DNA of 64,000 bases from an uncultured Ruminococcus sp. (GCA_900066355.1 FMEL01000003.1:1-64000); one strand, 5' to 3'; counted from the stretch's first letter, positions 15,358 to 24,744 are shown. Numbers and translations: made by a program. Notes: generated from the letters alone by a model not told the origin.

Positions 15358-16836
15358 ATGAAAACAGGATTTGACAACCAAAAGTATCTGAAGATGCAGT
15401 CTGAGCATATTCGCGACCGCATCAGCAAATTTGACAACAAACTGTATCTTGAATTCGGCGGAAAGCTTTTTGACGATTACCACGCTTCCCGTGTTCTTCC
15501 GGGATTTGAACCGGACAGCAAGCTCCGTATGCTTATGCAGCTCAGTGATCAGGCTGAAATCGTCATTGTTATCAGTGCTGCAGACATCGACAAAAACAAA
15601 ATGCGCGGTGACCTGGGCATCACTTATGACGAAGATGTTCTCCGTCTTATTGATGAGTTTACCGGACGCGGTCTTTATGTAGGAAGCGTGTGTATCACAA
15701 GATACGCAGGTCAGGAAAGTGCTGACCTTTTCAAAAAGCGTCTCGAAAAACTCGGTAAAAAAGTATACTTCCACTACAGTATTCCCGGATATCCAAGCAA
15801 TATCCCGCTTATCGTAAGTGATGAAGGATACGGCAAAAACGAATACATCGAAACAACAAGACCACTCGTTATCATCACCGCTCCGGGACCGGGAAGCGGA
15901 AAAATGGCGACCTGCCTCTCACAGCTCTATCATGAATACAAACGTGGTGTTGCTGCCGGCTATGCCAAATTCGAAACTTTCCCTATCTGGAATATCCCGC
16001 TGAAGCATCCGGTCAATCTGGCATATGAAGCCGCTACCGCAGACTTAAATGACGTCAATATGATCGACCCGTTCCATCTGGAAGCTTATGGTGAAACAAC
16101 AGTAAACTACAACCGTGATGTAGAAATCTTCCCTGTTCTTCAGGCAATGTTCGAAAAGATCATGGGCGAATGCCCGTACAAATCTCCTACAGATATGGGT
16201 GTCAATATGGCAGGAAACTGCATTGTTGATGACGAAGCATGCTGTGAGGCATCCCGCCAGGAGATCATCCGCCGTTATTACAAGAGCTGCGCTGCTCTTC
16301 TTACCGGCACAGGCAAAGAAGATGAAGTCCGCAAGATCGAGCTTCTTCTGAAACAGGCACACGCTTCTCTTGAAGACCGCAAAGTCGTACCGGCAAGCCT
16401 TCAGAAAGAACAGGAAACAGAAGCTCCTGCTGCTGCTCTTGAACTTCCGGACGGACGTATCATTTATGGTAAAACATCAGATCTGCTCGGTGCATCTTCC
16501 GCACTTCTTCTGAACGCACTGAAAGAGCTTGCAGGAATCGATCACGAACATCATGTGATCTCCCCTGAAGCGATCCGCCCGATTCAGGAGTTAAAGACCA
16601 AATACCTCGGAAGCAAAAACCCGCGTCTGCATACAGATGAAACTCTGATTGCACTCTCTGTCAGCGCAGCCAGCAATCCGGAAGCAAGACAGGCATTAGA
16701 ACAACTCCGTTCACTGAAAGGCTGTCAGGCGCATACTTCTGTCATGCTCTCTTCCGTAGACATCTGGGAGTTCCGCAAACTCGGCATCGAGCTGACCTGC
16801 GAGCCCAAATTTGAAAAAGAAAAGAAATACCACTAA
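15358..16836 (+). CDS. DUF1846 (UPF0371) family protein
   Basis: This is a 492-residue protein of the DUF1846/UPF0371 family, which is widespread in Firmicutes; its biochemical function is not established. Visible features are the N-terminal conserved TGFDNQKYLKMQSEHI start, a GGKLFDDYHASRVLPGF segment, a nucleotide-binding-like APGPGSGKMATCLSQ loop near residue 180, and KTSDLLGASSA toward the C-terminus. The length matches the family. AAAGGA lies ~10 nt before the ATG. It is monocistronic between a promoter and a strong terminator and is divergent from ftsH. Confidence 0.9.
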   Translation: MKTGFDNQKYLKMQSEHIRDRISKFDNKLYLEFGGKLFDDYHASRVLPGFEPDSKLRMLMQLSDQAEIVIVISAADIDKNKMRGDLGITYDEDVLRLIDEFTGRGLYVGSVCITRYAGQESADLFKKRLEKLGKKVYFHYSIPGYPSNIPLIVSDEGYGKNEYIETTRPLVIITAPGPGSGKMATCLSQLYHEYKRGVAAGYAKFETFPIWNIPLKHPVNLAYEAATADLNDVNMIDPFHLEAYGETTVNYNRDVEIFPVLQAMFEKIMGECPYKSPTDMGVNMAGNCIVDDEACCEASRQEIIRRYYKSCAALLTGTGKEDEVRKIELLLKQAHASLEDRKVVPASLQKEQETEAPAAALELPDGRIIYGKTSDLLGASSALLLNALKELAGIDHEHHVISPEAIRPIQELKTKYLGSKNPRLHTDETLIALSVSAASNPEARQALEQLRSLKGCQAHTSVMLSSVDIWEFRKLGIELTCEPKFEKEKKYH

Positions 16837-16891
16837 ACATCAAATCTTGTTATCAGTAATCCGAAACACGCGCCGCCGGGCGCATATATAC

Positions 16892-16926
16892 AAAATCCCG
16901 ATGGACATACATCCATCGGGATTTTT
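16892..16926. terminator. Bidirectional terminator between DUF1846 gene and galE
   Basis: A 14-bp stem (AAAATCCCGATGGA with CCATCGGGATTTTT, loop CATACAT) carries A and T tracts on both sides, serving the two convergent genes. Confidence 0.85.
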
Positions 16927-16954
16927 AATTATTGGTGATACAACTGTCGGTACG

Positions 16955-17971
16955 TTAGTCTTCGTAACCGTTCGGGTTCTTCTGCTGGAAGTTCCAGGAA
17001 TCTGCGCACATGTCTTTGATGTCATATTCTGCTTCCCAGCCAAGTTCTTTTTTGGCTTTTGTTGCATCAGAGTAGCATGTAGCTACATCACCTGCACGGC
17101 GTGGTTTGATAGAATAAGGAATCTTTATGCCTGTAGCTGCTTCAAAGTTCTTAACGATATCCAATACACTGTACCCTTTACCTGTACCGAGATTGTAAAT
17201 ACTTAAGCCTGAATTGTCTTCCAGTTTCTTAACCGCTTTTACATGGCCTTTTGCAAGGTCTACGACATGGATATAATCTCTGACACCTGTTCCGTCCGGT
17301 GTGTCATAGTCATTTCCGAATACGCCAAGTTCTTTCAGTTTGCCAACTGCTACCTGTGTAATGTATGGCATCAGATTGTTCGGGATACCGTTCGGATTTT
17401 CACCAATCAGGCCACTCTTATGAGCACCGATCGGGTTGAAGTAACGAAGAAGTACCACATTCCATTCCGGATCTGCTTTCTGGATATCGGTAAGAATCTG
17501 CTCCAGCATAGATTTTGTCCATCCATAAGGGTTAGTGCACTGTCCTTTCGGGCACTCTTCTGTAATAGGAATAATCGCCGGATCTCCATACACAGTTGCT
17601 GAAGAGGAGAAAATAATATTTTTGACATCATGTTTTCTCATCACATCTACAAGTGTAAGTGTACCTGCAATATTGTTTTCATAATATTCCCATGGTTTTA
17701 CTACAGATTCACCGACTGCTTTCAATCCTGCAAAATGAATACAGGAATCAATCTGCTCTTTTTCGAAGACTTCATTCAGCCCTTCTCGGTCAAGAATATC
17801 TGTTTTATAAAATTTCACCGGTTTCCCAGTGATCTGCTGTACTCTCTCAAGACTCTTTTCGCTGGAGTTACTGAGATTATCCAGCACTACGACTTCATAT
17901 CCTGCGCTCTGCAGCTCCACTACTGTATGACTTCCGATGAAACCTGCTCCGCCTGTTACTAAAATTGCCAT
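16955..17971 (-). CDS. galE: UDP-glucose 4-epimerase
   Basis: GalE interconverts UDP-glucose and UDP-galactose; some family members also accept the UDP-HexNAc pair. The 338-residue protein has the NAD-binding GGAGFIGSH at residues 7-15, the catalytic Ser within SSSATVYG, and the YGWTK Tyr-x-x-x-Lys dyad, with the substrate loop GTGVRDYIHVVDLA. AGGAGG lies 8 nt before the ATG. It is divergent from an ABC sugar importer and close to NahK-like kinase, nucleotidyltransferase and nagB genes. This context suggests work on host-glycan sugars (galactose/GalNAc), though a purely housekeeping role is equally possible. Confidence 0.95.
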   Translation of the reverse strand: MAILVTGGAGFIGSHTVVELQSAGYEVVVLDNLSNSSEKSLERVQQITGKPVKFYKTDILDREGLNEVFEKEQIDSCIHFAGLKAVGESVVKPWEYYENNIAGTLTLVDVMRKHDVKNIIFSSSATVYGDPAIIPITEECPKGQCTNPYGWTKSMLEQILTDIQKADPEWNVVLLRYFNPIGAHKSGLIGENPNGIPNNLMPYITQVAVGKLKELGVFGNDYDTPDGTGVRDYIHVVDLAKGHVKAVKKLEDNSGLSIYNLGTGKGYSVLDIVKNFEAATGIKIPYSIKPRRAGDVATCYSDATKAKKELGWEAEYDIKDMCADSWNFQQKNPNGYED

Positions 17972-18015
17972 GATTTTCTCCTCCTGACGTTTACTCTGTT
18001 TCTGTTTTCGCAGTC

Positions 18016-18044
18016 ATTGTAGCACTAATCTTTTTTTTTCACAA
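18016..18044 (-). promoter_or_regulatory. Promoter of galE
   Basis: On the minus strand TTGTGA (18039-18044) and TACAAT (18016-18021) are 17 bp apart, ~45 nt upstream of the galE ATG. The interval to the divergent importer promoter (18050-18230) is AT-rich and holds nothing else I can name. Confidence 0.5.
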
Positions 18045-18234
18045 TATTTTCCCCGTTTCTCCCTCATATTTTACTAAAACTCCATCAGATTTTACTATTC
18101 AGCATTTCGGTGATCCCCTTTTATTTTGCAGATTATAATTCCGATTTTTCATGTCTGAGCATCCTGTCATACCATATTTTTATGCAAAATACATCATTTT
18201 TTTTATTATTTTATCCATTTTTTATTCATTTTTG

Positions 18235-18263
18235 TTGACACCATTCTGTGTAAACGATATAAT
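18235..18263 (+). promoter_or_regulatory. Consensus promoter of the sugar importer with overlapping cre-like site
   Basis: TTGACA (18235-18240) and TATAAT (18258-18263) are perfect hexamers with a 17-bp spacer. A cre-like sequence TGTAAACGATATAA (18249-18262) matches 12 of 14 positions of the CcpA consensus and covers the -10 box, so CcpA binding would block polymerase. The 5' leader has two further inverted repeats: CCGCG/CGCGG (18278-18291) and AACTGAC/GTCAGTT (18302-18321). Confidence 0.65.
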
Positions 18264-18348
18264 TGATTCATTACATCCGCGCAATCGCGGACACGACAGA
18301 CAACTGACAGTTCCGTCAGTTATCACAAACATAAGGGAGGATTTATCT

Positions 18349-19587
18349 ATGAAACGTAAACTCGCATTAGCAATGGTACTGGCAATGACAGCATCTATGG
18401 CTCAGCCTGTTCTTGCAGCAGACAGCAAAACTACTCTTGATGTCATCATCAGCCAGTATGGTACCCAGACACAGGCATGGTGGTCTCAGTTTGAAAAAGA
18501 TTTTGAAGCAGAAAATCCTGATGTTGATCTGAATATAGAAATTGTTTCATGGAATGATCTTTATACAAAAGTAAATACACTTGTTGCAAATAACAATGCA
18601 CCTGACATCCTGAACATCGACGTTCTTGCAGACTATGTTGCTGACGATCTGCTGATGCCGGCTACCGAATACGCATCTGAAGATCTCCAGTCCAAATTCT
18701 TCCCGGCATTCTGGGACGCAAGTAGCATCGATGATACTGTATATGCATTACCGATTCTCGCATCCTGTCGTGCACTCTTCTACAACAAGGACATCCTTGA
18801 TGAAGCAGGTGCATCTGTTCCGACTACATGGGCAGAGGTTCAGGAAACTGCACAGAAGATCAAAGATAAATTCGGCGACGACGTTTATCCATGGGGTATT
18901 GATATGACAACTGATGAAGGTCAGGCTGCATTCTCCTACTACACATGGAACAACGGCGGCGGATTCGTTGATGAAAACGGTGACTGGGCTCTGAACAGTG
19001 AAAAGAACGTAGAAGCTCTGAATTTTGCAGTCGGTCTTGTAAACGACGGCTACACCAACTCAGATCCAGCCAACGAAACACGTTATGACCTTCAGGATAT
19101 GTTCGGTGCAGGCAAAGTTGCAATGATGATCGGACCGAACAACATTCCGACTTATCTTTCCGACGGCGGATATGACATCAACTACGATGTAACTACTATC
19201 CCGGCTAACGAAGGCTGCGAATCTGTAGCTATGGGTGTTTGTGACCGTCTCGAAGTATTCAAAGATGATTCTGCTGAGGATCAGGATGCCCGTACAGCTG
19301 CCATCACCAAATTCTTCGACTTCTTCTATGATGACGAACGTTATGCAGATTACATGGTATACGAAGGATTCCTTCCTACCACACAGACAGCTGCTGATCT
19401 TCTTGCAAAAGACGATGACACATTTGCATCCTGGATCGACATCCTTCAGAGCTGCAACTTCTATCCGGCAACAAAGACAGAATGGGCAGACGTAAAACAG
19501 GGTGTTATCGAAGTAGAGCAGAACGCACTTCTCGGTGATGATGTGCAGACACTCCTTGACGATCTTCAGGCTGATATCGCAGGCTGA
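18349..19587 (+). CDS. ABC sugar importer, extracellular solute-binding protein (family 1)
   Basis: This family 1 solute-binding protein resembles MalE/MsmE-type carbohydrate receptors. Residues 1-23 form a signal peptide ending in PVLA-ADS, a signal peptidase I site. There is no lipobox cysteine, unusual for a Gram-positive importer. The mature part has the type I SBP pattern (NADVL-like INIDVLADYV, ALPILASCRALFYNKDILDEAG, and IGPNNIPTYL). The ATG at 18349 has AAGGGAGG 8 nt upstream. Two MalF/MalG-type permeases follow but no ATPase. With NahK, nucleotidyltransferase and galE nearby, the ligand may be a HexNAc-containing disaccharide such as lacto-N-biose or galacto-N-biose; this is an inference from context only. 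Confidence 0.9.
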   Translation: MKRKLALAMVLAMTASMAQPVLAADSKTTLDVIISQYGTQTQAWWSQFEKDFEAENPDVDLNIEIVSWNDLYTKVNTLVANNNAPDILNIDVLADYVADDLLMPATEYASEDLQSKFFPAFWDASSIDDTVYALPILASCRALFYNKDILDEAGASVPTTWAEVQETAQKIKDKFGDDVYPWGIDMTTDEGQAAFSYYTWNNGGGFVDENGDWALNSEKNVEALNFAVGLVNDGYTNSDPANETRYDLQDMFGAGKVAMMIGPNNIPTYLSDGGYDINYDVTTIPANEGCESVAMGVCDRLEVFKDDSAEDQDARTAAITKFFDFFYDDERYADYMVYEGFLPTTQTAADLLAKDDDTFASWIDILQSCNFYPATKTEWADVKQGVIEVEQNALLGDDVQTLLDDLQADIAG

Positions 19588-19617
19588 TCGCATATTTTTA
19601 ACTGAATGCAACTTAAC

Positions 19618-19648
19618 CGGGAGCCGGAACTTTAGTGACCGGCTCCCG
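19618..19648 (+). promoter_or_regulatory. Intercistronic hairpin between binding protein and permeases
   Basis: A perfect 10-bp GC-rich stem (CGGGAGCCGG 19618-19627 with CCGGCTCCCG 19639-19648) has an 11-nt loop and no T-tract. Such structures between a binding-protein gene and its permease genes are known to protect the upstream mRNA and lower downstream expression. That fits the usual excess of binding protein. Confidence 0.65.
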
Positions 19649-19685
19649 CTTGTGTCTGAACTAAATTAGTCTGGTGGTGTAAAAA

Positions 19686-20570
19686 ATGAAAAAAAAGAAA
19701 CCTTTTGCTGCTGTAGAGCCTTATCTCTGGCTGCTCCCCAGCATCCTGCTTATGACGGTCTTTATCCTATTTCCGATCTTCGAAGTTTTCCGTACTTCTA
19801 TGAGTGAGGTAAGTAAGGCCGGCCTTATCAAGGGCTTCTGCGGACTTGATAACTTTACCAAAGTTCTCAGAGGTTCTACCTTCAAACTTGTATTGCACAA
19901 TACAATCGTATGGACTGTTGCCGTTGTTGTAATCTCCACTGTCTTCGGCTTCATCCTCGCCCTTGTACTGAACAACAAATTCCGCTTCCGTAAAGCGGTT
20001 CGTGCAATTGTTGTATTTCCATGGGCAACTTCCCTGATCATTCAGGCAGGTGTCTGGAAATTCATCATTGACAAAGACTATGGTGCCTTAAACACCCTTT
20101 TAATGAAGATCGGTCTGATCTCCAGTCCTGTTAACTGGACTCCGACTCCTCAGGCATATTTTGCATGGGAAATTTTTGTAGGTATCTTTGTTACCGTACC
20201 GTTTGTAACTTTCTGCGTACTTTCCGGACTGCAGAGCATTGATAATTCCTACTACGAAGCAGCCACTGTCGACGGAGCAAACTACTGGCAGAAACTTTTC
20301 AAGATTACTCTTCCGCTGGTAAAATCCTCCCTGACTGTAAGTACTGTGCTGAATATCATTTATGTATTCAACTCATTCCCTATTATCTGGACAATAACCA
20401 AGGGTGACCCGGCAAGCCGTACGGATACTCTTGTTACATACCTTTATAAACTTGCCTTTTATAAAGGAAAATCCGGTGAGGCAGCTGCAGTATCCGTGAT
20501 CGGTTTCCTGATCCTGTGTCTGTGCGCATCCATTTATATGGTCGTCTCACTCAGAAAGGAGGAAGAATAA
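19686..20570 (+). CDS. ABC sugar importer permease, MalF type
   Basis: This is an inner-membrane subunit of a carbohydrate uptake importer. The 294-residue protein has six predicted membrane segments. It carries the EAA loop that contacts the ATPase, seen as the YEAATVDGANYWQKLFKITLP stretch near residues 190-210. The first segment follows a Lys-rich cytoplasmic start. It lies ~100 bp after the binding protein, and its stop codon overlaps the start of the next permease by 1 bp (TAATG). No ATPase gene is adjacent. Confidence 0.92.
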   Translation: MKKKKPFAAVEPYLWLLPSILLMTVFILFPIFEVFRTSMSEVSKAGLIKGFCGLDNFTKVLRGSTFKLVLHNTIVWTVAVVVISTVFGFILALVLNNKFRFRKAVRAIVVFPWATSLIIQAGVWKFIIDKDYGALNTLLMKIGLISSPVNWTPTPQAYFAWEIFVGIFVTVPFVTFCVLSGLQSIDNSYYEAATVDGANYWQKLFKITLPLVKSSLTVSTVLNIIYVFNSFPIIWTITKGDPASRTDTLVTYLYKLAFYKGKSGEAAAVSVIGFLILCLCASIYMVVSLRKEEE

Positions 20571-21418
20571 TGAATAATCATAAACGCGACACAAAACATG
20601 TCATTCTTCGTGTTCTTCTTTACCTTTTTGTGATTCTGGTCGTACTTGTAACCCTGTATCCATATTTTGTTATGTTTACAACTGCAGCCAAAAGCCGTGC
20701 AGAAATCTATTCTACCGACGGAACCTTACTTCCGATCCACTGGCTCTGGCAGAACTTCAAAGATATCTGGACACTGGCACCGCTTTCCAGATATTTCATT
20801 AACTCCCTGATCGTTGCCGGCGGTTCTACCCTGATTGCGATCGTATGCGGCATTCCTGCTGCTTATGCGCTTGCACGAATGAAATTCAAAGGCAAAAAAA
20901 TCTTTCTGGGAATCGTTATCATCTCCCAGATGTTTGCACCGGTTGTCCTTCTGGTCGGTATTTACAAGATTATGTCTACTTTCGGAATGACCGACAGCCT
21001 TGTAGGCCTTGTATTTATCAACGCAGCATTTAACCAGGCCTTTGCAATCTGGCTTCTGCGCGGTACTTTCATCTCCATTTCTCCGGAAATGGAACAGGCA
21101 GCAACTGTTGACGGCTGCGGCAAAGTATCTGCACTGATCCGCATTCTTCTGCCTGTAGCTGCACCGGGAATCGTAACTGCTCTGATCTTCGTATTCATCA
21201 ATGCATGGAATGAATATACCGTTGCCCTGACACTGATCTCAACAGATGTTTTCAAACCGCTGACGGTCGGCATTACCATCTTCAACGGTTACAACATGGT
21301 TGAATGGCAGTATCTGTTTGCATCTTCTTTGTTCGCAACAGTACCGGTCATCATCCTGTTTGTCCTGATCGAAAAACATCTGGTCGGCGGACTTACCTCA
21401 GGCGGTGTCAAAGGCTAA
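20570..21418 (+). CDS. ABC sugar importer permease, MalG type
   Basis: This is the second transmembrane subunit of the importer. It has 282 residues, six predicted membrane helices, and an EAA-type loop (MEQAATVDGCGKVSALIRILLP, about residue 175). The start at 20570 is within TAATG, with AAAGGAGG upstream inside the preceding gene, so the two permeases are translationally coupled. A strong terminator follows. The importer thus consists of one binding protein and two permeases, and must borrow an ATPase such as the MsmK homologue at 54.9 kb. Confidence 0.92.
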   Translation: MNNHKRDTKHVILRVLLYLFVILVVLVTLYPYFVMFTTAAKSRAEIYSTDGTLLPIHWLWQNFKDIWTLAPLSRYFINSLIVAGGSTLIAIVCGIPAAYALARMKFKGKKIFLGIVIISQMFAPVVLLVGIYKIMSTFGMTDSLVGLVFINAAFNQAFAIWLLRGTFISISPEMEQAATVDGCGKVSALIRILLPVAAPGIVTALIFVFINAWNEYTVALTLISTDVFKPLTVGITIFNGYNMVEWQYLFASSLFATVPVIILFVLIEKHLVGGLTSGGVKG

Positions 21419-21431
21419 ATCTTATGACATC

Positions 21432-21470
21432 AAAAAAGCTTCGAAACTCGGAAAGTTTCGAAGCTTTTTT
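21432..21470. terminator. Bidirectional terminator between permease and nahK-like gene
   Basis: A 16-bp perfect stem (AAAAAAGCTTCGAAAC paired with GTTTCGAAGCTTTTTT) has a short loop and strong A/T tracts, ending both convergent transcripts. Confidence 0.9.
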
Positions 21471-21486
21471 ATTGCTCTTTAATGTA

Positions 21487-22590
21487 TTATTTGTATTTCT
21501 TTATGATCTCGTTCATCTGCGGAAGTTTTTCCTGCATATCTTTTACCAGTGTCAGCTGTGTTCTGCAGCGATCCAGATTATGTCCTTCACGATGGATCTT
21601 AAAGTAATGATCCCCCTCCAGATAGTCGGTAAGGAAACGGATTCCGTTTTCGAATGTCATAAGTATCGCACCCAGCGGAAGTGTCTCAATCTCCAGATCT
21701 GTCAGCGCGCCACCGCAGCCCTCAATAAAGCCTTTTGCATAAACTTCAAATAAATGAAGATCGCAGGATACTTTTGACAGGTCTTTTTCATCTTCTGCCG
21801 CAGTACTTGCACCAAAACGGACAGAATCACCAAAATCGTGCGCTGCAAGTCCCGGCATAACTGTATCCAGATCGATTACACAGATACCTTTTCCAGTCTC
21901 ATCATCGATCATAATATTGTTAAGCTTTGTATCATTGTGTGTAACACGAAGCGGCAGCTTACCTTCCTGCTGTAAATCATATAAAGCATGTGTCAGTTCT
22001 TCTCTCTCGAGAATGAAGTTGATTTCTTTCTGTACAGAAGCAGTTCTTCCGCAGACATCTTCTCTGACTGCTTTTTTGAATTTTTCCAGACGATCCGGTG
22101 TATTGTGAAAATCTTTGATCGTCTCATGTAATGTCTCAGCCGGATAATCAGCCAGAAGTCTCTGGAAATGTCCGAAAGAAACAGCACTCTGGTAGAAATC
22201 ATTATCATCTTTTACAGCATCATAAGAAGTCGCGCCCTCAATAAAAAGGTAAACTCTCCAGTACTCACCTTTGGAGTCTCTGAAATATGGAAGGTTCTCC
22301 TGACTCTTTACGATCGTAAGCGTCTCTCTCTCCGGATCTCCGCCATTTGCGATGATCTTTTTGCGAAGCCATGAAGTGACGCCTCCAACATTTTCCATCA
22401 GTCCGACAGGATCTTTAAAAATACTGCGGCTCATCCGCTGCAGAATGTATCTCTTTGTTCCGTTTGGGGTCTCATATGTCAGGCGATAAGTATCGTTAAT
22501 GTGTCCATTTCCATAAACAACACATTCCTTCAGTTCTCCCGGAAGTTTAAATCCATCAATCGCTTCCTGTACTTTTTCGTTGATTTCCAC
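21487..22590 (-). CDS. nahK: N-acetylhexosamine 1-kinase-like phosphotransferase (NahK/LnpB family)
   Basis: This aminoglycoside-phosphotransferase-fold kinase closely resembles bifidobacterial NahK, which phosphorylates GlcNAc and GalNAc at C1. I recognise the GNGHINDTY start, the YILQRMSRSIF block, the catalytic LRVTHNDTKLNNIM (Asp in HND) and CVIDLDTVMPG (metal Asp). Family hallmarks GDSVRFGAS, EDEKDLSKV and FLTDYLEGD are also present. The 367-residue length matches. GTG at 22590 follows directly after the stop of the upstream nucleotidyltransferase gene, with GGAGG 8 nt upstream. In bifidobacteria this family was once misnamed mucin desulfatase. The linked nucleotidyltransferase and galE support a salvage route HexNAc to HexNAc-1-P to UDP-HexNAc. 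Confidence 0.85.
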   Translation of the reverse strand: MEINEKVQEAIDGFKLPGELKECVVYGNGHINDTYRLTYETPNGTKRYILQRMSRSIFKDPVGLMENVGGVTSWLRKKIIANGGDPERETLTIVKSQENLPYFRDSKGEYWRVYLFIEGATSYDAVKDDNDFYQSAVSFGHFQRLLADYPAETLHETIKDFHNTPDRLEKFKKAVREDVCGRTASVQKEINFILEREELTHALYDLQQEGKLPLRVTHNDTKLNNIMIDDETGKGICVIDLDTVMPGLAAHDFGDSVRFGASTAAEDEKDLSKVSCDLHLFEVYAKGFIEGCGGALTDLEIETLPLGAILMTFENGIRFLTDYLEGDHYFKIHREGHNLDRCRTQLTLVKDMQEKLPQMNEIIKKYK

Positions 22591-23520
22591 TTATGCTTCC
22601 TCCCACAGTTTCTGCGGATACAGTCCCTGATCTTTCAGATTCTGGATTGCATCCATCACCATTGGTTTGTCTTCTTTATAAGTTACCCCATACCATTTGT
22701 CTTCGGATTTCAGCACCTTGACAGTTGCTTTCTTTTCCTGCAGAAGTTCATCTACAACAAACGGAAGGAAATATTCTCCCTTCATCGGATTATTTGCAAT
22801 CGTATCATCCAGAAACGGACGAAAACGTGCTTTCAACTCCTGTAAAATACTGTTTGAAAATCCCCACATATTCATAGAAACAATGCTGCCCTGCGGAAGC
22901 ATCGTCCAGGTCTTTCCATCATCTTCTGTATATGCAGTACCGCCATCATGCTTTTCGATATGTGTCCGCTCATTGATCTTGATCAGATGACCTTCTTCAT
23001 CTGTCACGCAGACACCTCTTGCCACATGCCCATTCTCTGTCAGTGTGTTTTCCAGTCTGTAGCCTACCATCATATAATGATATACATCTTCATCCTTCTC
23101 TTCGGAAGTCAGGAAATCATATGCCATCTTAAATGCATGTACACCGTAATAATCATCTGCATTGATTACGGCAAATGGTCCATCGATCTCATCAATACAG
23201 CTTAATACCGCATGTCCGGTACCCCATGGCTTTACTCTGCCTTCCGGTACAGAATATCCCTCCGGAATATTTGTAAGCTCCTGGAATACATAAGCAACCT
23301 CGATCTGTTTGCTCAGACGGTCTCCTATTGCTTCACGGAACGCTTCTTCATTTTCTCTCTTTATAATAAATACAACTTTTTCAAATCCTGCTCTCACTGC
23401 ATCATAGATAGAAAAATCCATGATGATATGGCCTTCTTTGTCAATCGGATCGATCTGTTTTAATCCGCCGTAACGGCTTCCCATTCCTGCAGCCATAACT
23501 ACTAAAACCGGTTTCTTCAT
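22591..23520 (-). CDS. Sugar-1-phosphate nucleotidyltransferase, partner of the NahK-like kinase
   Basis: This 309-residue protein has a nucleotidyltransferase fold with the N-terminal loop VMAAGMGSRYGGLKQ, the sugar-binding GTGHAVL segment and the metal-site INADDYYG. It is best viewed as an NDP-sugar pyrophosphorylase acting on a sugar 1-phosphate. Exact sugar and nucleotide cannot be read from sequence; UTP and HexNAc-1-P or Gal-1-P are suggested by the coupled nahK gene. The SD AGGAGG favours the second of two tandem ATGs (23520). It is the first gene of the two-gene unit and has a promoter ~55 nt upstream. Confidence 0.85.
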   Translation of the reverse strand: MKKPVLVVMAAGMGSRYGGLKQIDPIDKEGHIIMDFSIYDAVRAGFEKVVFIIKRENEEAFREAIGDRLSKQIEVAYVFQELTNIPEGYSVPEGRVKPWGTGHAVLSCIDEIDGPFAVINADDYYGVHAFKMAYDFLTSEEKDEDVYHYMMVGYRLENTLTENGHVARGVCVTDEEGHLIKINERTHIEKHDGGTAYTEDDGKTWTMLPQGSIVSMNMWGFSNSILQELKARFRPFLDDTIANNPMKGEYFLPFVVDELLQEKKATVKVLKSEDKWYGVTYKEDKPMVMDAIQNLKDQGLYPQKLWEEA

Positions 23521-23572
23521 CATTTTTCCTCCTGTTTTTTCTAACTGGATTTATGGTACAACCCAAAATATC

Positions 23573-23601
23573 ATAATACAATAATTTCTTTTTTTATACA
23601 A
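23573..23601 (-). promoter_or_regulatory. Promoter of the nucleotidyltransferase-nahK operon
   Basis: On the minus strand TTGTAT (23596-23601) and TATTAT (23573-23578) are separated by 17 bp. It faces the AraC regulator gene, and an AraC site might lie in the AT-rich stretch between them. Confidence 0.5.
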
Positions 23602-23781
23602 TCCTTATCTGAATGTTCCCTCATTATGATGACGTTTTGATTATAAATAGTATTTGCACAATTCTATTCTTTTTTTATACATTTAAACATATCATTTGAC
23701 TATTTACCACAATTTTATTACTATGATAATTAGAAACAATATTCAAAAACCACAAATTCTGTTCAGAAAGGAAGTTTTTTC

Positions 23782-24687
23782 GTGGCTTATCAGAGTGTAC
23801 AGCTGGATTCAGAGCTTTCCATAGAAAAAATATACACGATCCACTACTATGAATACCAGAATGATTTTTACTTTTCAGGTGAACGTCATAACTTCTGGGA
23901 ATTTCAGTGTGTGGATAAAGGTTCTGCAGAAATTGTGACCGATAACGGAAGCCATATACTGAACCGCAATCAGGTAATCTTTCACCGGCCAAACGAATTT
24001 CATACACTGAAAGCCGCCGGCAGAACCGCACCAAACATCATCGTAATTTCTTTTTCCTGTGATTCACCCTGCATGAATTTCTTTGAAAATAAAGTTCTTG
24101 AATTTTCAGACACTGAATGTGGCATTCTCGGGCGCATCATTGCAGAGGCACGAAACTGTTTTGTTTCGCCTCTCGATAATCCTTATCTGGAAAAAATGGA
24201 AAAAAAAGACGATATTCCTTTTGGCGCACAGAAGCTTTTGACTTTGTATCTTGAAGAACTGCTGATTCATGTTATCCGACGCTACACAATGGCGCATTAC
24301 TCTGCCTCTGCCGGTATCTATGATTCCTGTCAGTCCACTTCTGAAACCTGCCGCAATATCATTCATTATCTCGAACAGCATATCCGGGAATCCATGACAA
24401 TCGATGAAATCTCAAAAAGCAATATGATCGGCCGTTCACAGCTTCAGAAGCTTTTTCGCGATCAGTATCAATGTGGTGTAATTGAATTTTTTTCACATAT
24501 GAAAATCGACTTCGCCAAACAGCTTATCCGTGAAAACGATATGAATTTTACCCAGATTTCTGATTTTCTGGGATATTCGTCAATTCATTATTTTTCAAGG
24601 CAGTTCAAAAAACTGTCCGGAATGACTCCTACGGAATATGCCACATCCATCAAAGCTATATCTGAACTTCCACAGCGTCATTCCTGA
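23782..24687 (+). CDS. AraC family transcriptional regulator
   Basis: This 301-residue regulator has an N-terminal cupin-like sensing domain (YYEYQNDFYFSGERHNFWEFQCVDKGSAEI) and a C-terminal double helix-turn-helix (MTIDEISKSNMIGRSQLQKLFRDQ, then FTQISDFLGYSSIHYFSRQFKKLSGMTPTEY). The start is GTG at 23782 with AAAGGAA upstream. It is divergent from the nucleotidyltransferase-nahK operon and 57 bp upstream of nagB. Those are its most likely targets, with an amino sugar or sugar phosphate as the inducer; both points are inferences. Confidence 0.9.
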   Translation: MAYQSVQLDSELSIEKIYTIHYYEYQNDFYFSGERHNFWEFQCVDKGSAEIVTDNGSHILNRNQVIFHRPNEFHTLKAAGRTAPNIIVISFSCDSPCMNFFENKVLEFSDTECGILGRIIAEARNCFVSPLDNPYLEKMEKKDDIPFGAQKLLTLYLEELLIHVIRRYTMAHYSASAGIYDSCQSTSETCRNIIHYLEQHIRESMTIDEISKSNMIGRSQLQKLFRDQYQCGVIEFFSHMKIDFAKQLIRENDMNFTQISDFLGYSSIHYFSRQFKKLSGMTPTEYATSIKAISELPQRHS

Positions 24688-24744
24688 TCGCAGGGATATA
24701 AAACTATAGAATATAAAGTCCGCCAGTCGGGCAGGGAGGAAAAT

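Noticed and set aside
18264..18348. Riboswitch in the sugar importer leader
   Set aside because: Only two short hairpins are visible, with no known riboswitch core; they are better seen as operators or 5' stabilising structures.
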